Notes: generated from the letters alone by a model not told the origin. 64,000 nt of DNA from JAZKFT01 sp963845495 (GCA_963845495.1 CAWJTH010000079.1:1-64000); one strand, 5' to 3'; counted from the first letter of the stretch, positions 1 to 8,693 are shown. Made by a program: numbers and translations.

Positions 1-77
1 GCGTAAAGTATAATTTTTAATGAATTGATAATTAATGCGTCAATATAAGCAATTCAATTAATAAGCTAACGTAAAAG

Positions 78-107
78 ACCTCAAGCAATAAAAGCTTGGG
101 GTTTTTT
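78..107 (+). terminator. Rho-independent terminator of an upstream gene
   Basis: Stem CCTCAAGC / GCTTGGGG (one mismatch) with a 7-base loop, followed by TTTTTT. It would end transcription entering the window from the left; the gene it serves lies outside. Confidence 0.6.
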
Positions 108-148
108 ATTAGATGGAATAAAATTAATTATATATAATATTGCTTCAC

Positions 149-156
149 TACATTTG
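149..156 (+). promoter_or_regulatory. Putative Bacteroidota -7 promoter box
   Basis: TACATTTG matches the Bacteroidota sigma-A consensus TAnnTTTG. It lies about 46 bases before the first gene, downstream of a terminator. No convincing -33 TTTG at the right spacing was seen. Confidence 0.45.
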
Positions 157-201
157 CGACGGATTTACAATCATTTAAAATTTAAAAAATGTTAATTAAT
201 T

Positions 202-726
202 TTGTCAAAAATTAAAACAGGCAGAGTGTTGGTTACGCTAGCAGTAGCATTGTCGGGCATCGTTTCTACCATCGTAGATATACTTCCTGGTGATAAAGGA
301 CACGTAGACAATTCGCAATGGCTGCCCCATGCCAAGTTCCACGATGCAGTAGCGTTTATATTCTTGGATGGCATTTGCCTTCTTTCGCTGTGGTTGATGT
401 GGCGCAAATCCAAGGAGCCAAAATTGGGTATGATAGCTGGCGTAGCTACGGTATCTATCTTTTGGTCATCATTTTATTATATAACCTTTCTTTTCCCTGA
501 AGCAAGTCTTATAGCCACCAATAGCATGGTGCCTTTGAACGCGGCCAACTATGGGCAGTGGCCGGAAGCCGTGAAGAAACTGAATCCCATGCTTTTCGGT
601 TTTTTGCCTTTGTATATCAATACAGCAATTGGCACGGCGCTAATTATTATTGCACTTATTGGTCTTTGGATGTACAAAAAAGGCGTGAAGGTTGGGAACC
701 TTGATAACCGTTTGCAGTTGGTATAA
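202..726 (+). CDS. Four-TM membrane protein, DUF6640-like
   Basis: Integral membrane protein of 174 residues with about four hydrophobic segments: residues 8-28, 48-66, 75-95 and 137-157. The segment DNSQWLPHAKFHDA resembles the Trp-Pro-His-Ala-x-Phe-His signature I associate with DUF6640 proteins; the function of that family is unknown. The frame is closed upstream by TAA at 193, so the start is TTG at 202 or GTG at 226; TTG keeps a Lys/Arg-rich N-terminus before the first membrane segment. It ends 9 bases before the HupE-like gene and is probably co-transcribed with it. Family assignment is from memory and moderate. Confidence 0.7.
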   Translation: MSKIKTGRVLVTLAVALSGIVSTIVDILPGDKGHVDNSQWLPHAKFHDAVAFIFLDGICLLSLWLMWRKSKEPKLGMIAGVATVSIFWSSFYYITFLFPEASLIATNSMVPLNAANYGQWPEAVKKLNPMLFGFLPLYINTAIGTALIIIALIGLWMYKKGVKVGNLDNRLQLV

Positions 727-735
727 GACTTAAAA

Positions 736-1344
736 ATGCTATCACAAAAAATTACGAATAATATAAGAAATATAGCGCTTGGCATTGGCTGCTGTATTTT
801 ACCGTTTTCTTCTTTTGCCCATTCTGAGATAAATGGAAGCAGCATTCTATCTGGCATGCTGCACCCCATTTCTGGTCCCGACCATCTATTGGCAATGCTT
901 AGCGTAGGAATGATAAGTACAGTAATGGGTGGGCGAAACATTTGGCTGATACCCAGTGCTTTTGTCTCGGCTATGATTGTTGGTGGCTTGCTGGGCATAG
1001 CCGGCATACCTGTACCATTTGCCGAGGTGGGTATTGGTATTAGCAGTTTGATACTGGGTTTGGCTATCGCCTTTATTAGCAAGGGATTTTCTACAGTGCT
1101 TACTTTTGCCTTCGTATTTTGTTTTGGCATTTTTCATGGTAATACGCACGGATTGGAAATGCCAAAAATGGCCACGCCATTTTTTTACACCATTGGCTTT
1201 TTGTTGGTCACTATTTTCATCCACATTGTAGGACTATTTTTGGGTGAAGTAGCTTCGGATAACAGATATTCAAGAACCATGCTTTCAATTATAGGCGGTG
1301 GGGTTACTTTGGCAGGTTTATATTTTACCGTACGGGCGGTATAA
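736..1344 (+). CDS. HupE/UreJ family membrane protein
   Basis: Predicted metal or small-solute membrane protein of the HupE/UreJ family, 202 residues. A signal-like N-terminus ends near FAHSE. The family hallmark HPISGPDHLLAML is at about residues 43-55, and a second His-rich segment FHGNTHGLEMP is near 133-143; these histidines are the presumed metal ligands. Six or seven hydrophobic segments follow the signal. HupE/UreJ members are associated with nickel or cobalt supply to hydrogenase and urease, but neither enzyme is encoded in this window, so the substrate is open. It follows the preceding membrane gene by 9 bases and ends at a strong terminator. Confidence 0.88.
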   Translation: MLSQKITNNIRNIALGIGCCILPFSSFAHSEINGSSILSGMLHPISGPDHLLAMLSVGMISTVMGGRNIWLIPSAFVSAMIVGGLLGIAGIPVPFAEVGIGISSLILGLAIAFISKGFSTVLTFAFVFCFGIFHGNTHGLEMPKMATPFFYTIGFLLVTIFIHIVGLFLGEVASDNRYSRTMLSIIGGGVTLAGLYFTVRAV

Positions 1345-1383
1345 CTTTGCAGATGCGTTTGTAAGTACTGTTAAAGATTATAA

Positions 1384-1425
1384 AAAAGAGGCTGTCTCAA
1401 ACTTTTGAGACAGCCTCTTTTTATT
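1384..1425. terminator. Bidirectional terminator between hupE-like gene and dnaA
   Basis: Perfect stem AGAGGCTGTCTCAAA / TTTGAGACAGCCTCT flanked by A-run and T-run, so it can act for both converging genes. Confidence 0.85.
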
Positions 1426-1456
1426 TCTTTGAATTTTTTATTACGCAAAATAAATC

Positions 1457-2890
1457 TTACAAAGACGCCAATTGCACCTTTTGTTGCAATTCCATTACAT
1501 TTTCTTTAAAAACCGTATCGGTATCCATCAAATCTTTGACGGTTTGGCAACTATGGATAACCGTGGTATGATCTCGACCGCCAAAATGCTCGCCAATTGT
1601 CTTTAAAGAATTTTTGGTGAATGCTTTGGAAAGGAACATCGTTATTTGGCGTGCCTGAACAATTTCGCGTTTGCGGGTTTTTTGCATCAATTTTTCAAAA
1701 GGCACATCAAAATATTCACACACCATTTTTTGGATGGTTTCGATGGTAATTTCTTTGCTACTGGTTTTTATAAAATTGCGTAGTACTTTTTTAGCCAGTT
1801 CCAAATCGATCTCCCTTTTATTTAGCGATGATTGCGCCAACAACGAAATCAGGGCGCCTTCCAATTCCCGTACATTGCTATTGATATTAAAGGCTAAATA
1901 CTTCACCACTTCCTTCGGCATTTCCAAGCCATCGTTCTTCATTTTCCTTTCCAAAATCTCGATACGGGTTTCGTATTCCGGCATGGTAATATCGGCACTC
2001 AACCCCCAGCGGAAACGGCTAAGCAAGCGTTCTTGCAAACCGTCCAAATCTTTTGGTGCCTTATCGCTACTTAAAACCAATTGTTTACCACTTTGGTGCA
2101 AATGGTTAAAAATGGCAAAGAAGGCATCTTGTGTTTTTTCGGCTCTATTAAAAAATTGAACATCATCAATAATAAGTACATCTATCAACTGGTAAAAATG
2201 AATAAAATCGTTAATAGCATTATTTCGGCTGTGGTCTTGGAATTGGTTGATAAATTTTTCGCTGCTTACATACAGCACCACTTTGTGTGGATGTAATTTT
2301 TTAACTTCGTTACCGATAGCTTGGCCCAAATGGGTTTTCCCTAAACCAACACCGCCATAAATAACCAAAGGGTTAAAAGAATTAGCGCCGGGCTTTTCAG
2401 CTACGGTTTTCCCCGCACGACGAGCCACACGGTTACAATCACCTTCAATAAAACTATCAAAAGTATAATTGTGGTTCAACTGCGGGTCAATTTGCATCTT
2501 TTTAAGACCCGGAATGACAAAAGGATTTTTTACTGGATTATTGATAACCAATGGAAAATCGGCTTCATTATTACTGTACATGCGAATTTCGTTTGCAGGC
2601 ACATCCATGGTTTTTTGTGGATGCATAGCATTGCCGCTATCTACTAAAATGCGGTATTCTAAACGTGCTTCTTTGCCAAGTTCGCGTTTTATTGTCTTGG
2701 CAATCAATGTAATATAGTGTTCTTCTATATATTCATAGAAAAACTGGCTCGGAACCTGGATGGTTAGAACCTTGTTTTTTAATGACACGGGTTTGATGGG
2801 CTCGAACCATGTTTTATAGTGCTGCCATTCCACAATATCTTTTATGATATTTAAACAGTCAGCCCAAACTATTTCGCAAGTCTTGTTCAT
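1457..2890 (-). CDS. dnaA: Chromosomal replication initiator protein DnaA
   Basis: ATP-dependent initiator that binds DnaA boxes and opens the replication origin. It has 477 residues from the chosen start. The N-terminal domain begins MNKTCEIVWADCL, then a linker, then the AAA+ core with P-loop GGVGLGKT (about 179-186) and Walker B LIIDDVQFF, and a C-terminal DNA-binding domain with the signature GGRDHTTVIHS. The frame is open 36 codons further upstream, but the start at 2890 matches Bacteroidota DnaA and the extra residues look non-coding. Neighbours (a HupE-like gene and DUF3127) are not the usual dnaN/recF. No clustered DnaA boxes were seen in the flanking gaps. Confidence 0.97.
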   Translation of the reverse strand: MNKTCEIVWADCLNIIKDIVEWQHYKTWFEPIKPVSLKNKVLTIQVPSQFFYEYIEEHYITLIAKTIKRELGKEARLEYRILVDSGNAMHPQKTMDVPANEIRMYSNNEADFPLVINNPVKNPFVIPGLKKMQIDPQLNHNYTFDSFIEGDCNRVARRAGKTVAEKPGANSFNPLVIYGGVGLGKTHLGQAIGNEVKKLHPHKVVLYVSSEKFINQFQDHSRNNAINDFIHFYQLIDVLIIDDVQFFNRAEKTQDAFFAIFNHLHQSGKQLVLSSDKAPKDLDGLQERLLSRFRWGLSADITMPEYETRIEILERKMKNDGLEMPKEVVKYLAFNINSNVRELEGALISLLAQSSLNKREIDLELAKKVLRNFIKTSSKEITIETIQKMVCEYFDVPFEKLMQKTRKREIVQARQITMFLSKAFTKNSLKTIGEHFGGRDHTTVIHSCQTVKDLMDTDTVFKENVMELQQKVQLASL

Positions 2891-3470
2891 TCTCCCGGTA
2901 AGGTTGTATTTATTTTTGAGTAAAGTGTTTCCATCCAAATCCATGCAAAAAGTTTTACAAAAATGTGTAAAAATATTCCGAAGGACAGCGAATATCAAAA
3001 ACCTTTTGTTGAAAAAAAAATTTTAAGTACTTGTTTTTTTCCGTATCAAAACAGTATATATTTTTCGCAGGCCTTTTTGTTTATAGCAGGGAATGAAAAT
3101 GAATTGATGATAAATAGATGCGAAACCTATGCTGGTATTCATTTTCATGGCTTTTACTTTAAAAATTTCCGAGGTTAAAAATGGATAATTTTTTTTTATG
3201 GTTACTACAAACAAATGTTTTGATTTAGAATTTTATTGAGATGAGAGAGCAAAGTTTCTATGGGAGTCGTGCAACCATCTAATATCGCAAATGTGGTGCC
3301 AGTTCCGTATAAAATTCTTTTATAACCATTTATGAAAATTATAAATAAAATATTTTTTTTATTATTTTAAGGTTTTGGGAAGGTACGGCAAAGTATCTAC
3401 AAAAGTCTCCAAAAGAAAAAAAATAATACAAGAAATTTGGTAATAGCTTTGACTAAATTTTTATTGAAAC
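2891..3470. other. AT-rich gap between dnaA and the DUF3127 gene
   Basis: 580 bases upstream of two diverging genes. It is rich in A and T runs and holds no convincing ORF, tRNA or DnaA-box cluster. Short open frames exist on both strands around 3230-3340 but lack starts or known motifs. It must contain the promoters of dnaA and of the DUF3127 gene. Confidence 0.5.
3444..3451 (+). promoter_or_regulatory. Putative -7 promoter box of the DUF3127 gene
   Basis: TAGCTTTG fits TAnnTTTG and lies 19 bases before the ATG, giving a leader of only about 12 bases. No clear -33 element. Confidence 0.45.
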
Positions 3471-3854
3471 ATGTCATTCGAAGTAACAGGGAAATTAATT
3501 TCCGTAATGGAAACCATGCAACGCACAGCCACATTCAAAGTGCGGGAATTTGTAATCGAAAAAACCGATGATATTGGTGGCCGTGCTATCACCAATTACA
3601 TCAAATTTCAATGCGTGCAAGACAAAACCGATATGCCCGGCAAGTTTAATTTGGGCGACGAAGTGAAAGTTAGTTTTAACTTGAAAGGCAATAAATCTGA
3701 AAGAGACGGCAAAGTGAGCTACTTTACCAATTTGGATGCATGGCGTATGGAATATGCAAGTATGCAAAAAACCGCCGCCAACCAAAGTGCCAGCAATAAT
3801 AATATGCCGCCTGATTACATTCCTACGGATGTGCCTGATGATTTGCCGTTTTAA
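3471..3854 (+). CDS. DUF3127 domain protein
   Basis: Small cytosolic protein of 127 residues. The whole first 100 residues match DUF3127, an OB-fold-like Bacteroidota family: MSFEVTGKLISV at the start, repeated beta strands, then NLKGNKSERDGKVSYFTNLDAWRM. The C-terminal 25 residues are low-complexity and end in the acidic tail DVPDDLPF, which resembles the tails of single-stranded-DNA-binding proteins; that is only an analogy. Function is not established. It stands alone between the dnaA gap and a palindromic repeat. Confidence 0.85.
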   Translation: MSFEVTGKLISVMETMQRTATFKVREFVIEKTDDIGGRAITNYIKFQCVQDKTDMPGKFNLGDEVKVSFNLKGNKSERDGKVSYFTNLDAWRMEYASMQKTAANQSASNNNMPPDYIPTDVPDDLPF

Positions 3855-3860
3855 AACCGG

Positions 3861-3949
3861 TAGTTAGTAGTTGGTATTTAGTAGTTAGAAAATAAAAAGA
3901 TTTATCTAATTACTAAATACCAACTACTAAGTACCAACTTACCAACTAC
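3861..3949. repeat. Stuttered palindromic repeat, TAGTTGG family
   Basis: Left arm 3861-3888 is built from TAGTTAGTAGTTGGTATTTAG words; right arm 3906-3949 repeats the complement (CTAATTACTAAATACCAACT and partial extra copies). Unequal copy number in the arms suggests slippage. It fills the gap between two co-oriented genes. Confidence 0.8.
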
Positions 3950-3984
3950 TTTTCTCTTTTGGATAACTACCAAACAGAACAAAT

Positions 3985-5610
3985 ATGCAACAACAAATTT
4001 TGCTTCGTTTGCTGCCGTCTGAGGCTGCAAACGAAGCATTTATAAAAAATGCAATTGCCCAAAATATAGGGAAAAGGGCAGCTTCTGTTACCGGATTCCA
4101 TGTTTTAAAGCATTCCATTGATGCTCGAGGTAAAACCATTTGGGCCAACCTTACGTTGAATGCCTTTATTAATGAGCCTTTCAAAAAGAGGGAAATCCTC
4201 CGTTTTAATTTTAAAGACGTTTCCCATGTGAAGCATGAAGTAATAATTGTGGGCGCTGGTCCAGCGGGATTGTTTGCAGCGCTAAAATTGATTGAGCAAG
4301 GCATTAAACCAATTATTTTAGAACGTGGTAAAGATGTTCGTAGCCGCCGCCGCGATTTAGCTGCGCTCAGCAAAACGGGTATTGTAAATCCTGAGAGCAA
4401 TTATTGTTTTGGTGAAGGCGGTGCCGGCACTTACAGCGACGGTAAATTATACACCCGAAGTACAAAGCGTGGCGATATAAATCGTATACTTCAATTATTT
4501 TATCATTTTGGGGCAGAAGAAAATGTGCTTTATGAAGCCCATCCACATATTGGCACCAACAAATTACCACAAATTATCACGGCCATGCGCCAGCAAATAA
4601 CTGATGCTGGCGGTATTTTTTTGTTTGAAAAAAAGGTGGTTGATTTTGCAGTGGAAAACAACAAAATCAAATCGGTGCTTACCGCTGATGGCGATTCATT
4701 TAACGCCGAAGCCGTGATTTTAGCAACAGGCCACTCTGCCCGTGATATTTTTGAATTGCTTTGCCGAAAAAATATTTTGATCGAGGCGAAGCCGTTTGCC
4801 CTTGGCGTCCGCATCGAACATCCACAAAACATTATTGATTCAGCCCAATACCATACTGCGGTACGGGATAATTTTTTGCCGCCAGCTTCCTATAGTTTGG
4901 TACAACAGGTACAAGGTCGTGGCGTGTTTTCTTTTTGCATGTGTCCAGGTGGCGTAATTGCGCCGGCTGCAACAAGTGCGGGTGAATTGGTTGTAAATGG
5001 TTGGAGCCCAAGTAAACGCAACAATCCTTTTGCTAATAGTGGAATGGTGGTGCAGGTTGATGTGGAAGACGCAGTAAAGCAGATGGTGGATGGTGGATGG
5101 CGGATGGCGGATGAAAACCCTAAGTTAGGCTCCGCCAACCGCCAACCGCCAACCGCCAACCCGTTGCTTCTCATGCGTTTCCAGCAAATGGTAGAGCAAA
5201 AAGCTTTTGCCGCCGGTGGCGGAAATATGGTGGCACCAGCGCAGCGGATGATTGATTTTACAGCATCCAAATTGTCTGGCTCTTTACCTAATTGCTCTTA
5301 TAATCCCGGATTAAAATCTGCAGAGCTTTCTACTGTTCTGCCGCCATTTATTTACAAAACTTTGCAAGAAGGATTTAAAGAATTTGGCAAAAAAATGAAA
5401 GGTTATTTTACCAATGAAGCAGTAGTGGTTGCAACAGAAAGCAGAACTTCCTCCCCTGTGCGCATCCCTCGTGATGATTTGTATTTACATCATCCCCAAA
5501 TAAAAAATTTATACCCTTGCGCCGAAGGCGCTGGTTATGCCGGCGGCATTGTAAGCGCTGCGATGGATGGTGAACGGGTAGTGGATATATTAGTAGAGAA
5601 GATGGGTTGA
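3985..5610 (+). CDS. FAD-dependent dehydrogenase, COG2509 family
   Basis: Predicted NAD(P)/FAD-dependent oxidoreductase of 541 residues. An N-terminal domain (1-80) precedes the Rossmann FAD motif VGAGPAG at about 89-95. A second glycine-rich segment FGEGGAGTYSDGKLYTR and the C-terminal ATESRTSSPVRI and GAGYAGGIVSAAMDG segments are typical of this family, whose substrate is unknown. Residues about 367-394 (MVDGGWRMADENPK... to ...PPTANP) do not look like family sequence: the DNA at 5084-5160 is a stuttered inverted repeat that has kept the frame. It probably forms a surface loop. Confidence 0.9.
   Translation: MQQQILLRLLPSEAANEAFIKNAIAQNIGKRAASVTGFHVLKHSIDARGKTIWANLTLNAFINEPFKKREILRFNFKDVSHVKHEVIIVGAGPAGLFAALKLIEQGIKPIILERGKDVRSRRRDLAALSKTGIVNPESNYCFGEGGAGTYSDGKLYTRSTKRGDINRILQLFYHFGAEENVLYEAHPHIGTNKLPQIITAMRQQITDAGGIFLFEKKVVDFAVENNKIKSVLTADGDSFNAEAVILATGHSARDIFELLCRKNILIEAKPFALGVRIEHPQNIIDSAQYHTAVRDNFLPPASYSLVQQVQGRGVFSFCMCPGGVIAPAATSAGELVVNGWSPSKRNNPFANSGMVVQVDVEDAVKQMVDGGWRMADENPKLGSANRQPPTANPLLLMRFQQMVEQKAFAAGGGNMVAPAQRMIDFTASKLSGSLPNCSYNPGLKSAELSTVLPPFIYKTLQEGFKEFGKKMKGYFTNEAVVVATESRTSSPVRIPRDDLYLHHPQIKNLYPCAEGAGYAGGIVSAAMDGERVVDILVEKMG
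5084..5160. repeat. In-frame palindromic repeat inside the flavoprotein gene
   Basis: Left arm 5084-5110 repeats TGGTGGATGG and TGGCGGATGG. Right arm 5132-5160 repeats CCGCCAACCGCCAA, the near-complement. Total length keeps the reading frame. The same words occur in the mutase gene near 34,340, in odhB near 42,600 and between genes near 11,440 and 11,565. Confidence 0.85.
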
Positions 5611-5614
5611 TAAT

Positions 5615-6139
5615 TTACCCAAACAAGTCTTCCATCGAAACAGATATGTTCAGTTTACCGAACAACATTGTTTCTGAAGCATCCGTATAAAGGTCGGTTT
5701 GCCATTCGCCATTATTATCTTTCGACAAGAATGTTACAAACTTCTTTTCTGGTTCTATCAATAAATAATAGGAAAGTTCTGGAATTTTTCGGTATTCCAA
5801 ATACTTGTCAAACATATCGTAATGCCTAGTTGCTGGTGATAATACTTCCGCAATCAAAACAGCGGTATGGTATATAAATTGTTGATGGGCAGGTTTTTCA
5901 GCAGTCACAAACAAATCCGGATAAAAATATATTTTTTCGTTTGGGATCTTTAATTTCACATCGTGTGTAAATACGCTGTAACCTGTTTTCCGCAATGTTG
6001 GCTTTAAAGCTATCAACAAGTTACCAGCAATATCGTTATTGTAACCGCTTTCTCCTGGCATATCGATCAACTTTCCATTTATATATTCATGACGTAAATC
6101 GGACTTTATTTCGTATTCGATATATTCTTCTTCCTCCAT
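5615..6139 (-). CDS. Uma2 family (DUF820) putative endonuclease
   Basis: PD-(D/E)XK-fold protein of the Uma2/DUF820 family; about 174 residues from the Met chosen here, or 182 if the ATG at 6163 is used. Motifs are RHEYINGKLIDMPG near the N-terminus, FYPDLFVTAE (the PD part), and TAVLIAEVLSPATRHYD (the E-x-x part). The family is abundant in cyanobacteria and also found in Bacteroidota; nuclease activity is predicted from the fold, and the biological role is unknown. It converges with the flavoprotein gene with only 4 bases between stops. Confidence 0.8.
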   Translation of the reverse strand: MEEEEYIEYEIKSDLRHEYINGKLIDMPGESGYNNDIAGNLLIALKPTLRKTGYSVFTHDVKLKIPNEKIYFYPDLFVTAEKPAHQQFIYHTAVLIAEVLSPATRHYDMFDKYLEYRKIPELSYYLLIEPEKKFVTFLSKDNNGEWQTDLYTDASETMLFGKLNISVSMEDLFG

Positions 6140-6211
6140 ATCAACTTGCCTAACCTGCCTCATGGAAATGTTTTTTCAAATTTAAGGGAAAACAATGATT
6201 TATATTGTTGT

Positions 6212-6442
6212 TTACAAAATCAAGATATATCCCGTATTTCTACCGCCACCGGCATCTTTCGCCAACACATTTTTATCTATCAAATCCAATATATCCCGCA
6301 AAGCCGTGTCTTGCGAGCATTTAGCTAATTCAAAAAAAACTATTCCGCTGCACATTTTGCGGAGATTAAACCATCTAATCTCCGCAAAATGTGCGGTGAA
6401 TCCATCATTTATTCTCCGCATCCATTGTTTAGACTTGGCCAA
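6212..6442 (-). pseudogene. Remnant of a Fic-family protein C-terminus
   Basis: The segment LAKCSQDTALRDILDLID followed by KNVLAKDAGGGRNTGYIL is the typical C-terminal winged-helix tail of Fic-family AMP-transferases. The Fic catalytic domain (HxFx(D/E)GNGR) is absent and the frame has no plausible start for a full protein. A perfect 19-bp inverted repeat at 6351-6395 interrupts the residue stretch just before the recognisable tail, as if a palindrome had landed in the relic. It is best read as a decayed gene end rather than a working protein. Confidence 0.55.
6351..6395. repeat. Perfect 19-bp palindrome
   Basis: GCACATTTTGCGGAGATTA at 6351-6369 is the exact reverse complement of 6377-6395, with spacer AACCATC. 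It lies inside the Fic remnant and upstream of the cca promoter. Confidence 0.85.
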
Positions 6443-6480
6443 CTTTCAATATTTCATTTACCCACCAATCCTTCAATCAT

Positions 6481-6488
6481 TATTTTTG
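6481..6488 (+). promoter_or_regulatory. Putative -7 box of cca, near-leaderless
   Basis: TATTTTTG fits TAnnTTTG and ends 8 bases before the ATG at 6497. Transcription would start at or just before the start codon. Confidence 0.5.
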
Positions 6489-6496
6489 CCGCCCAC

Positions 6497-7921
6497 ATGC
6501 AGATACCACTTACCGATAGAGAAGCATTTTTGTTTAAAAAGATTGGTCGCATAGCCGGAAAACTTGGCTTTCCAGCTTTTGTGGTAGGCGGTTTCGTGCG
6601 GGATAAATTATTGCAACGACCTACAAAAGATGCAGATATTGTTTGCTTGGGCGATGGTATTGCCTTAGCGCAAGCCGTGGCGGATGAATTTAATCCGGTG
6701 CCAGCAGTTAGCTTTTTTAAAACTTTTGGTACGGCACAAATAAAGTTGCCCGATATTGAAATTGAATTTGTGGGGGCAAGAAAAGAAAGTTACCGCAGCG
6801 ATAGTCGCAAGCCCGATGTGGAACCAGGTAGTTTAGAAGATGACCAAAACCGCCGCGATTTCACCATTAACGCCATGGCTATCAGCTTGAATACCAACGA
6901 TTACGGAAGTTTGCTAGATCCATTTAACGGTGTTGCCGACTTAGAAAAAAAATTGATCCAAACACCGTTAGAGCCTTTACAAACTTTTAGTGATGATCCA
7001 TTACGTATGATGCGAGCCATCCGTTTTGCTAGTCAGTTGCATTTCTCAATTTCGACAACCACTTTTGAGGCTATCAAAAATGAGAAAGATCGGATCAAAA
7101 TTATTTCGAAAGAAAGGATAACAGATGAATTGAACAAGATTGTGATGAGCAAAAAACCATCCATCGGTTTTGATTTGTTGTATAAAAGCGGTTTGTTACA
7201 AATTATTTTTCCGCAAATGGTGGCTTTGGCCGGTGCCCAAAATATCGAAGGCATAGGCCATAAGGATAATTTCTACCATACCCTTCAAGTCTTGGATAAT
7301 ATTTCACAACACACTGATAATCTTTGGCTTAGATGGGCTGCTATTATGCACGACATGGGTAAACCCGCCACAAAACGTTTTGAAGAAGGCCATGGCTGGA
7401 CGTTTCATGGGCATGAAATAATTAGCGGCCGAATGGTGCCAAAAGTCTTCGACCAGTTGAAACTACCCTTGCATGAGCCGATGCGCTATGTAAAAAAATT
7501 GGTGGAGCTGCATCATCGCCCCATTTCTGTTACCAACGAAAACATTACAGATTCTGCCATCCGCAGACTTTTGTTTGATGCCGGCAACGATTTTGAAGAT
7601 TTGATGACTTTGTGCAGCGCCGATATCACCAGCAAAAACAAACAAAAAGTACAACGTTATTTACAGAATTTTGAAACCGTAAAACAACGTTGTAAGGAAC
7701 TGGAGGAAAAAGACCATATTCGAACTTGGCAACCACCCATTGATGGTCAACAGATTATGGATATTTTTGGCATCGGACCAAGCCGACCGATTGGTATTTT
7801 AAAAACAGCTTTGAAAGATGCCATTTTGGATGGTGAAGTACAAAATACTTATGAAGCCGCCTATGTTTATATTGTGGAAAAAGCAAAGGAACTAGGATTG
7901 CAGCCAGTTGATAAAAATTGA
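6497..7921 (+). CDS. cca: CCA tRNA nucleotidyltransferase with HD domain
   Basis: Adds or repairs the 3'-CCA end of tRNAs. It has 474 residues. The N-terminal nucleotidyltransferase domain shows FVVGGFVRDKLLQRPTKDADIVC (metal-binding DxD) and the RRDFTINAMA segment. The RNA-binding head follows, then a C-terminal HD phosphohydrolase domain with MHDMGKP. The frame is open upstream to 6389 but the Met at 6497 gives the normal family N-terminus and sits just behind a promoter box. It is a single gene followed by a short gap. Confidence 0.95.
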   Translation: MQIPLTDREAFLFKKIGRIAGKLGFPAFVVGGFVRDKLLQRPTKDADIVCLGDGIALAQAVADEFNPVPAVSFFKTFGTAQIKLPDIEIEFVGARKESYRSDSRKPDVEPGSLEDDQNRRDFTINAMAISLNTNDYGSLLDPFNGVADLEKKLIQTPLEPLQTFSDDPLRMMRAIRFASQLHFSISTTTFEAIKNEKDRIKIISKERITDELNKIVMSKKPSIGFDLLYKSGLLQIIFPQMVALAGAQNIEGIGHKDNFYHTLQVLDNISQHTDNLWLRWAAIMHDMGKPATKRFEEGHGWTFHGHEIISGRMVPKVFDQLKLPLHEPMRYVKKLVELHHRPISVTNENITDSAIRRLLFDAGNDFEDLMTLCSADITSKNKQKVQRYLQNFETVKQRCKELEEKDHIRTWQPPIDGQQIMDIFGIGPSRPIGILKTALKDAILDGEVQNTYEAAYVYIVEKAKELGLQPVDKN

Positions 7922-8010
7922 TTTTATTTGCAGCCTATTTAACAACAAAACGACAGCTAAGAAAGCTGGCTCAATTTTTATCAGCAGATACTTAACACAA
8001 TAAAAAGCAG

Positions 8011-8577
8011 ATGGCCATTTTAAAATTCAGGATTTACTTTGAAGAAGACGATAGCATTTACCGTGATATCGTTATCAAGCATACACAAAACTTTTTTCAG
8101 TTGCACGAGTGCATCTTAAAATCGTATGAGTTTGATTCAAAACATCAAGCAACATTCTTTCGTAGTAACGACCAATGGCAGCGTGGCAGGGAAATTAGCG
8201 TTGAAAAATATGACAAACCATACAAAGCTCCGCCATTGTTGATGGCCGAAACTACCATTGGTTCGGAAATAAAAGATACCAACCAACGCTTTATTTACTT
8301 ATACGATTTTACCAAAAATTGGGTGTTTTTGATTGAGCTTATTAACGTTTCCAAAGATGACAATGGCAAAACAGTATATCCATCGATGACGCGTAAGGAA
8401 GGTATTGGACCACAACAATACGGCACCAAAGGTTTGTTGGGACCAAAATTTGCCGAAATTGAGGAAAAATACGATTTAACAGAAGCAACCGAAGGTTTTG
8501 GTGAAGAAGGCGAAGGTGGATCAGAAGAACCTGCTGAAGACGCTGGCGATGAAAACCAAGGTTTAGGGCTTGAATAA
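8011..8577 (+). CDS. pRiA4b ORF-3-like protein
   Basis: Cytosolic protein of 188 residues matching the plasmid pRiA4b ORF-3 / IS1096 TnpR-like fold (PF07929) in its first 130 residues: a beta-rich start MAILKFRIYFEEDDSIYRD, a LHECILKSYEFDSKHQATFF segment and YLYDFTKNWVFLIEL. The C-terminal 40 residues are very acidic (EEGEGGSEEPAEDAGDE) and probably disordered. The family occurs on mobile elements and chromosomes; its function is unknown. No transposase is nearby, so it is probably a resident gene. Confidence 0.8.
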   Translation: MAILKFRIYFEEDDSIYRDIVIKHTQNFFQLHECILKSYEFDSKHQATFFRSNDQWQRGREISVEKYDKPYKAPPLLMAETTIGSEIKDTNQRFIYLYDFTKNWVFLIELINVSKDDNGKTVYPSMTRKEGIGPQQYGTKGLLGPKFAEIEEKYDLTEATEGFGEEGEGGSEEPAEDAGDENQGLGLE

Positions 8578-8600
8578 GTAAAGCTAGTATAAAATTATTT

Positions 8601-8680
8601 GTTAAGAATTAAGGATTAAGAGTTGATAATTGAGAGTTTAAGTGGCACTAACTCTTAATTATCAACTCTTAATTCTTAAC
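8601..8680. repeat. 80-bp palindromic repeat upstream of miaA
   Basis: Left arm starts GTTAAGAATTAAGGATTAAG; right arm ends TCAACTCTTAATTCTTAAC. The arms (8601-8639 and 8648-8680) are near-perfect complements made of stuttered TTAAGA/TTGATAA words. The end is 14 bases before the miaA start. Confidence 0.85.
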
Positions 8681-8693
8681 AATGTTTTGAACC

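Noticed and set aside
3230..3340. Possible gene fragment on the minus strand (ILYGTGTTFAILDGC...)
   Set aside because: No start codon, only about 50 codons and no family I can name.
2891..3470. Possible replication origin next to dnaA
   Set aside because: The gap is AT-rich, but I found no cluster of DnaA boxes (TTATCCACA-like) and the neighbours are not dnaN/recF. GC skew over the whole chromosome would be needed.
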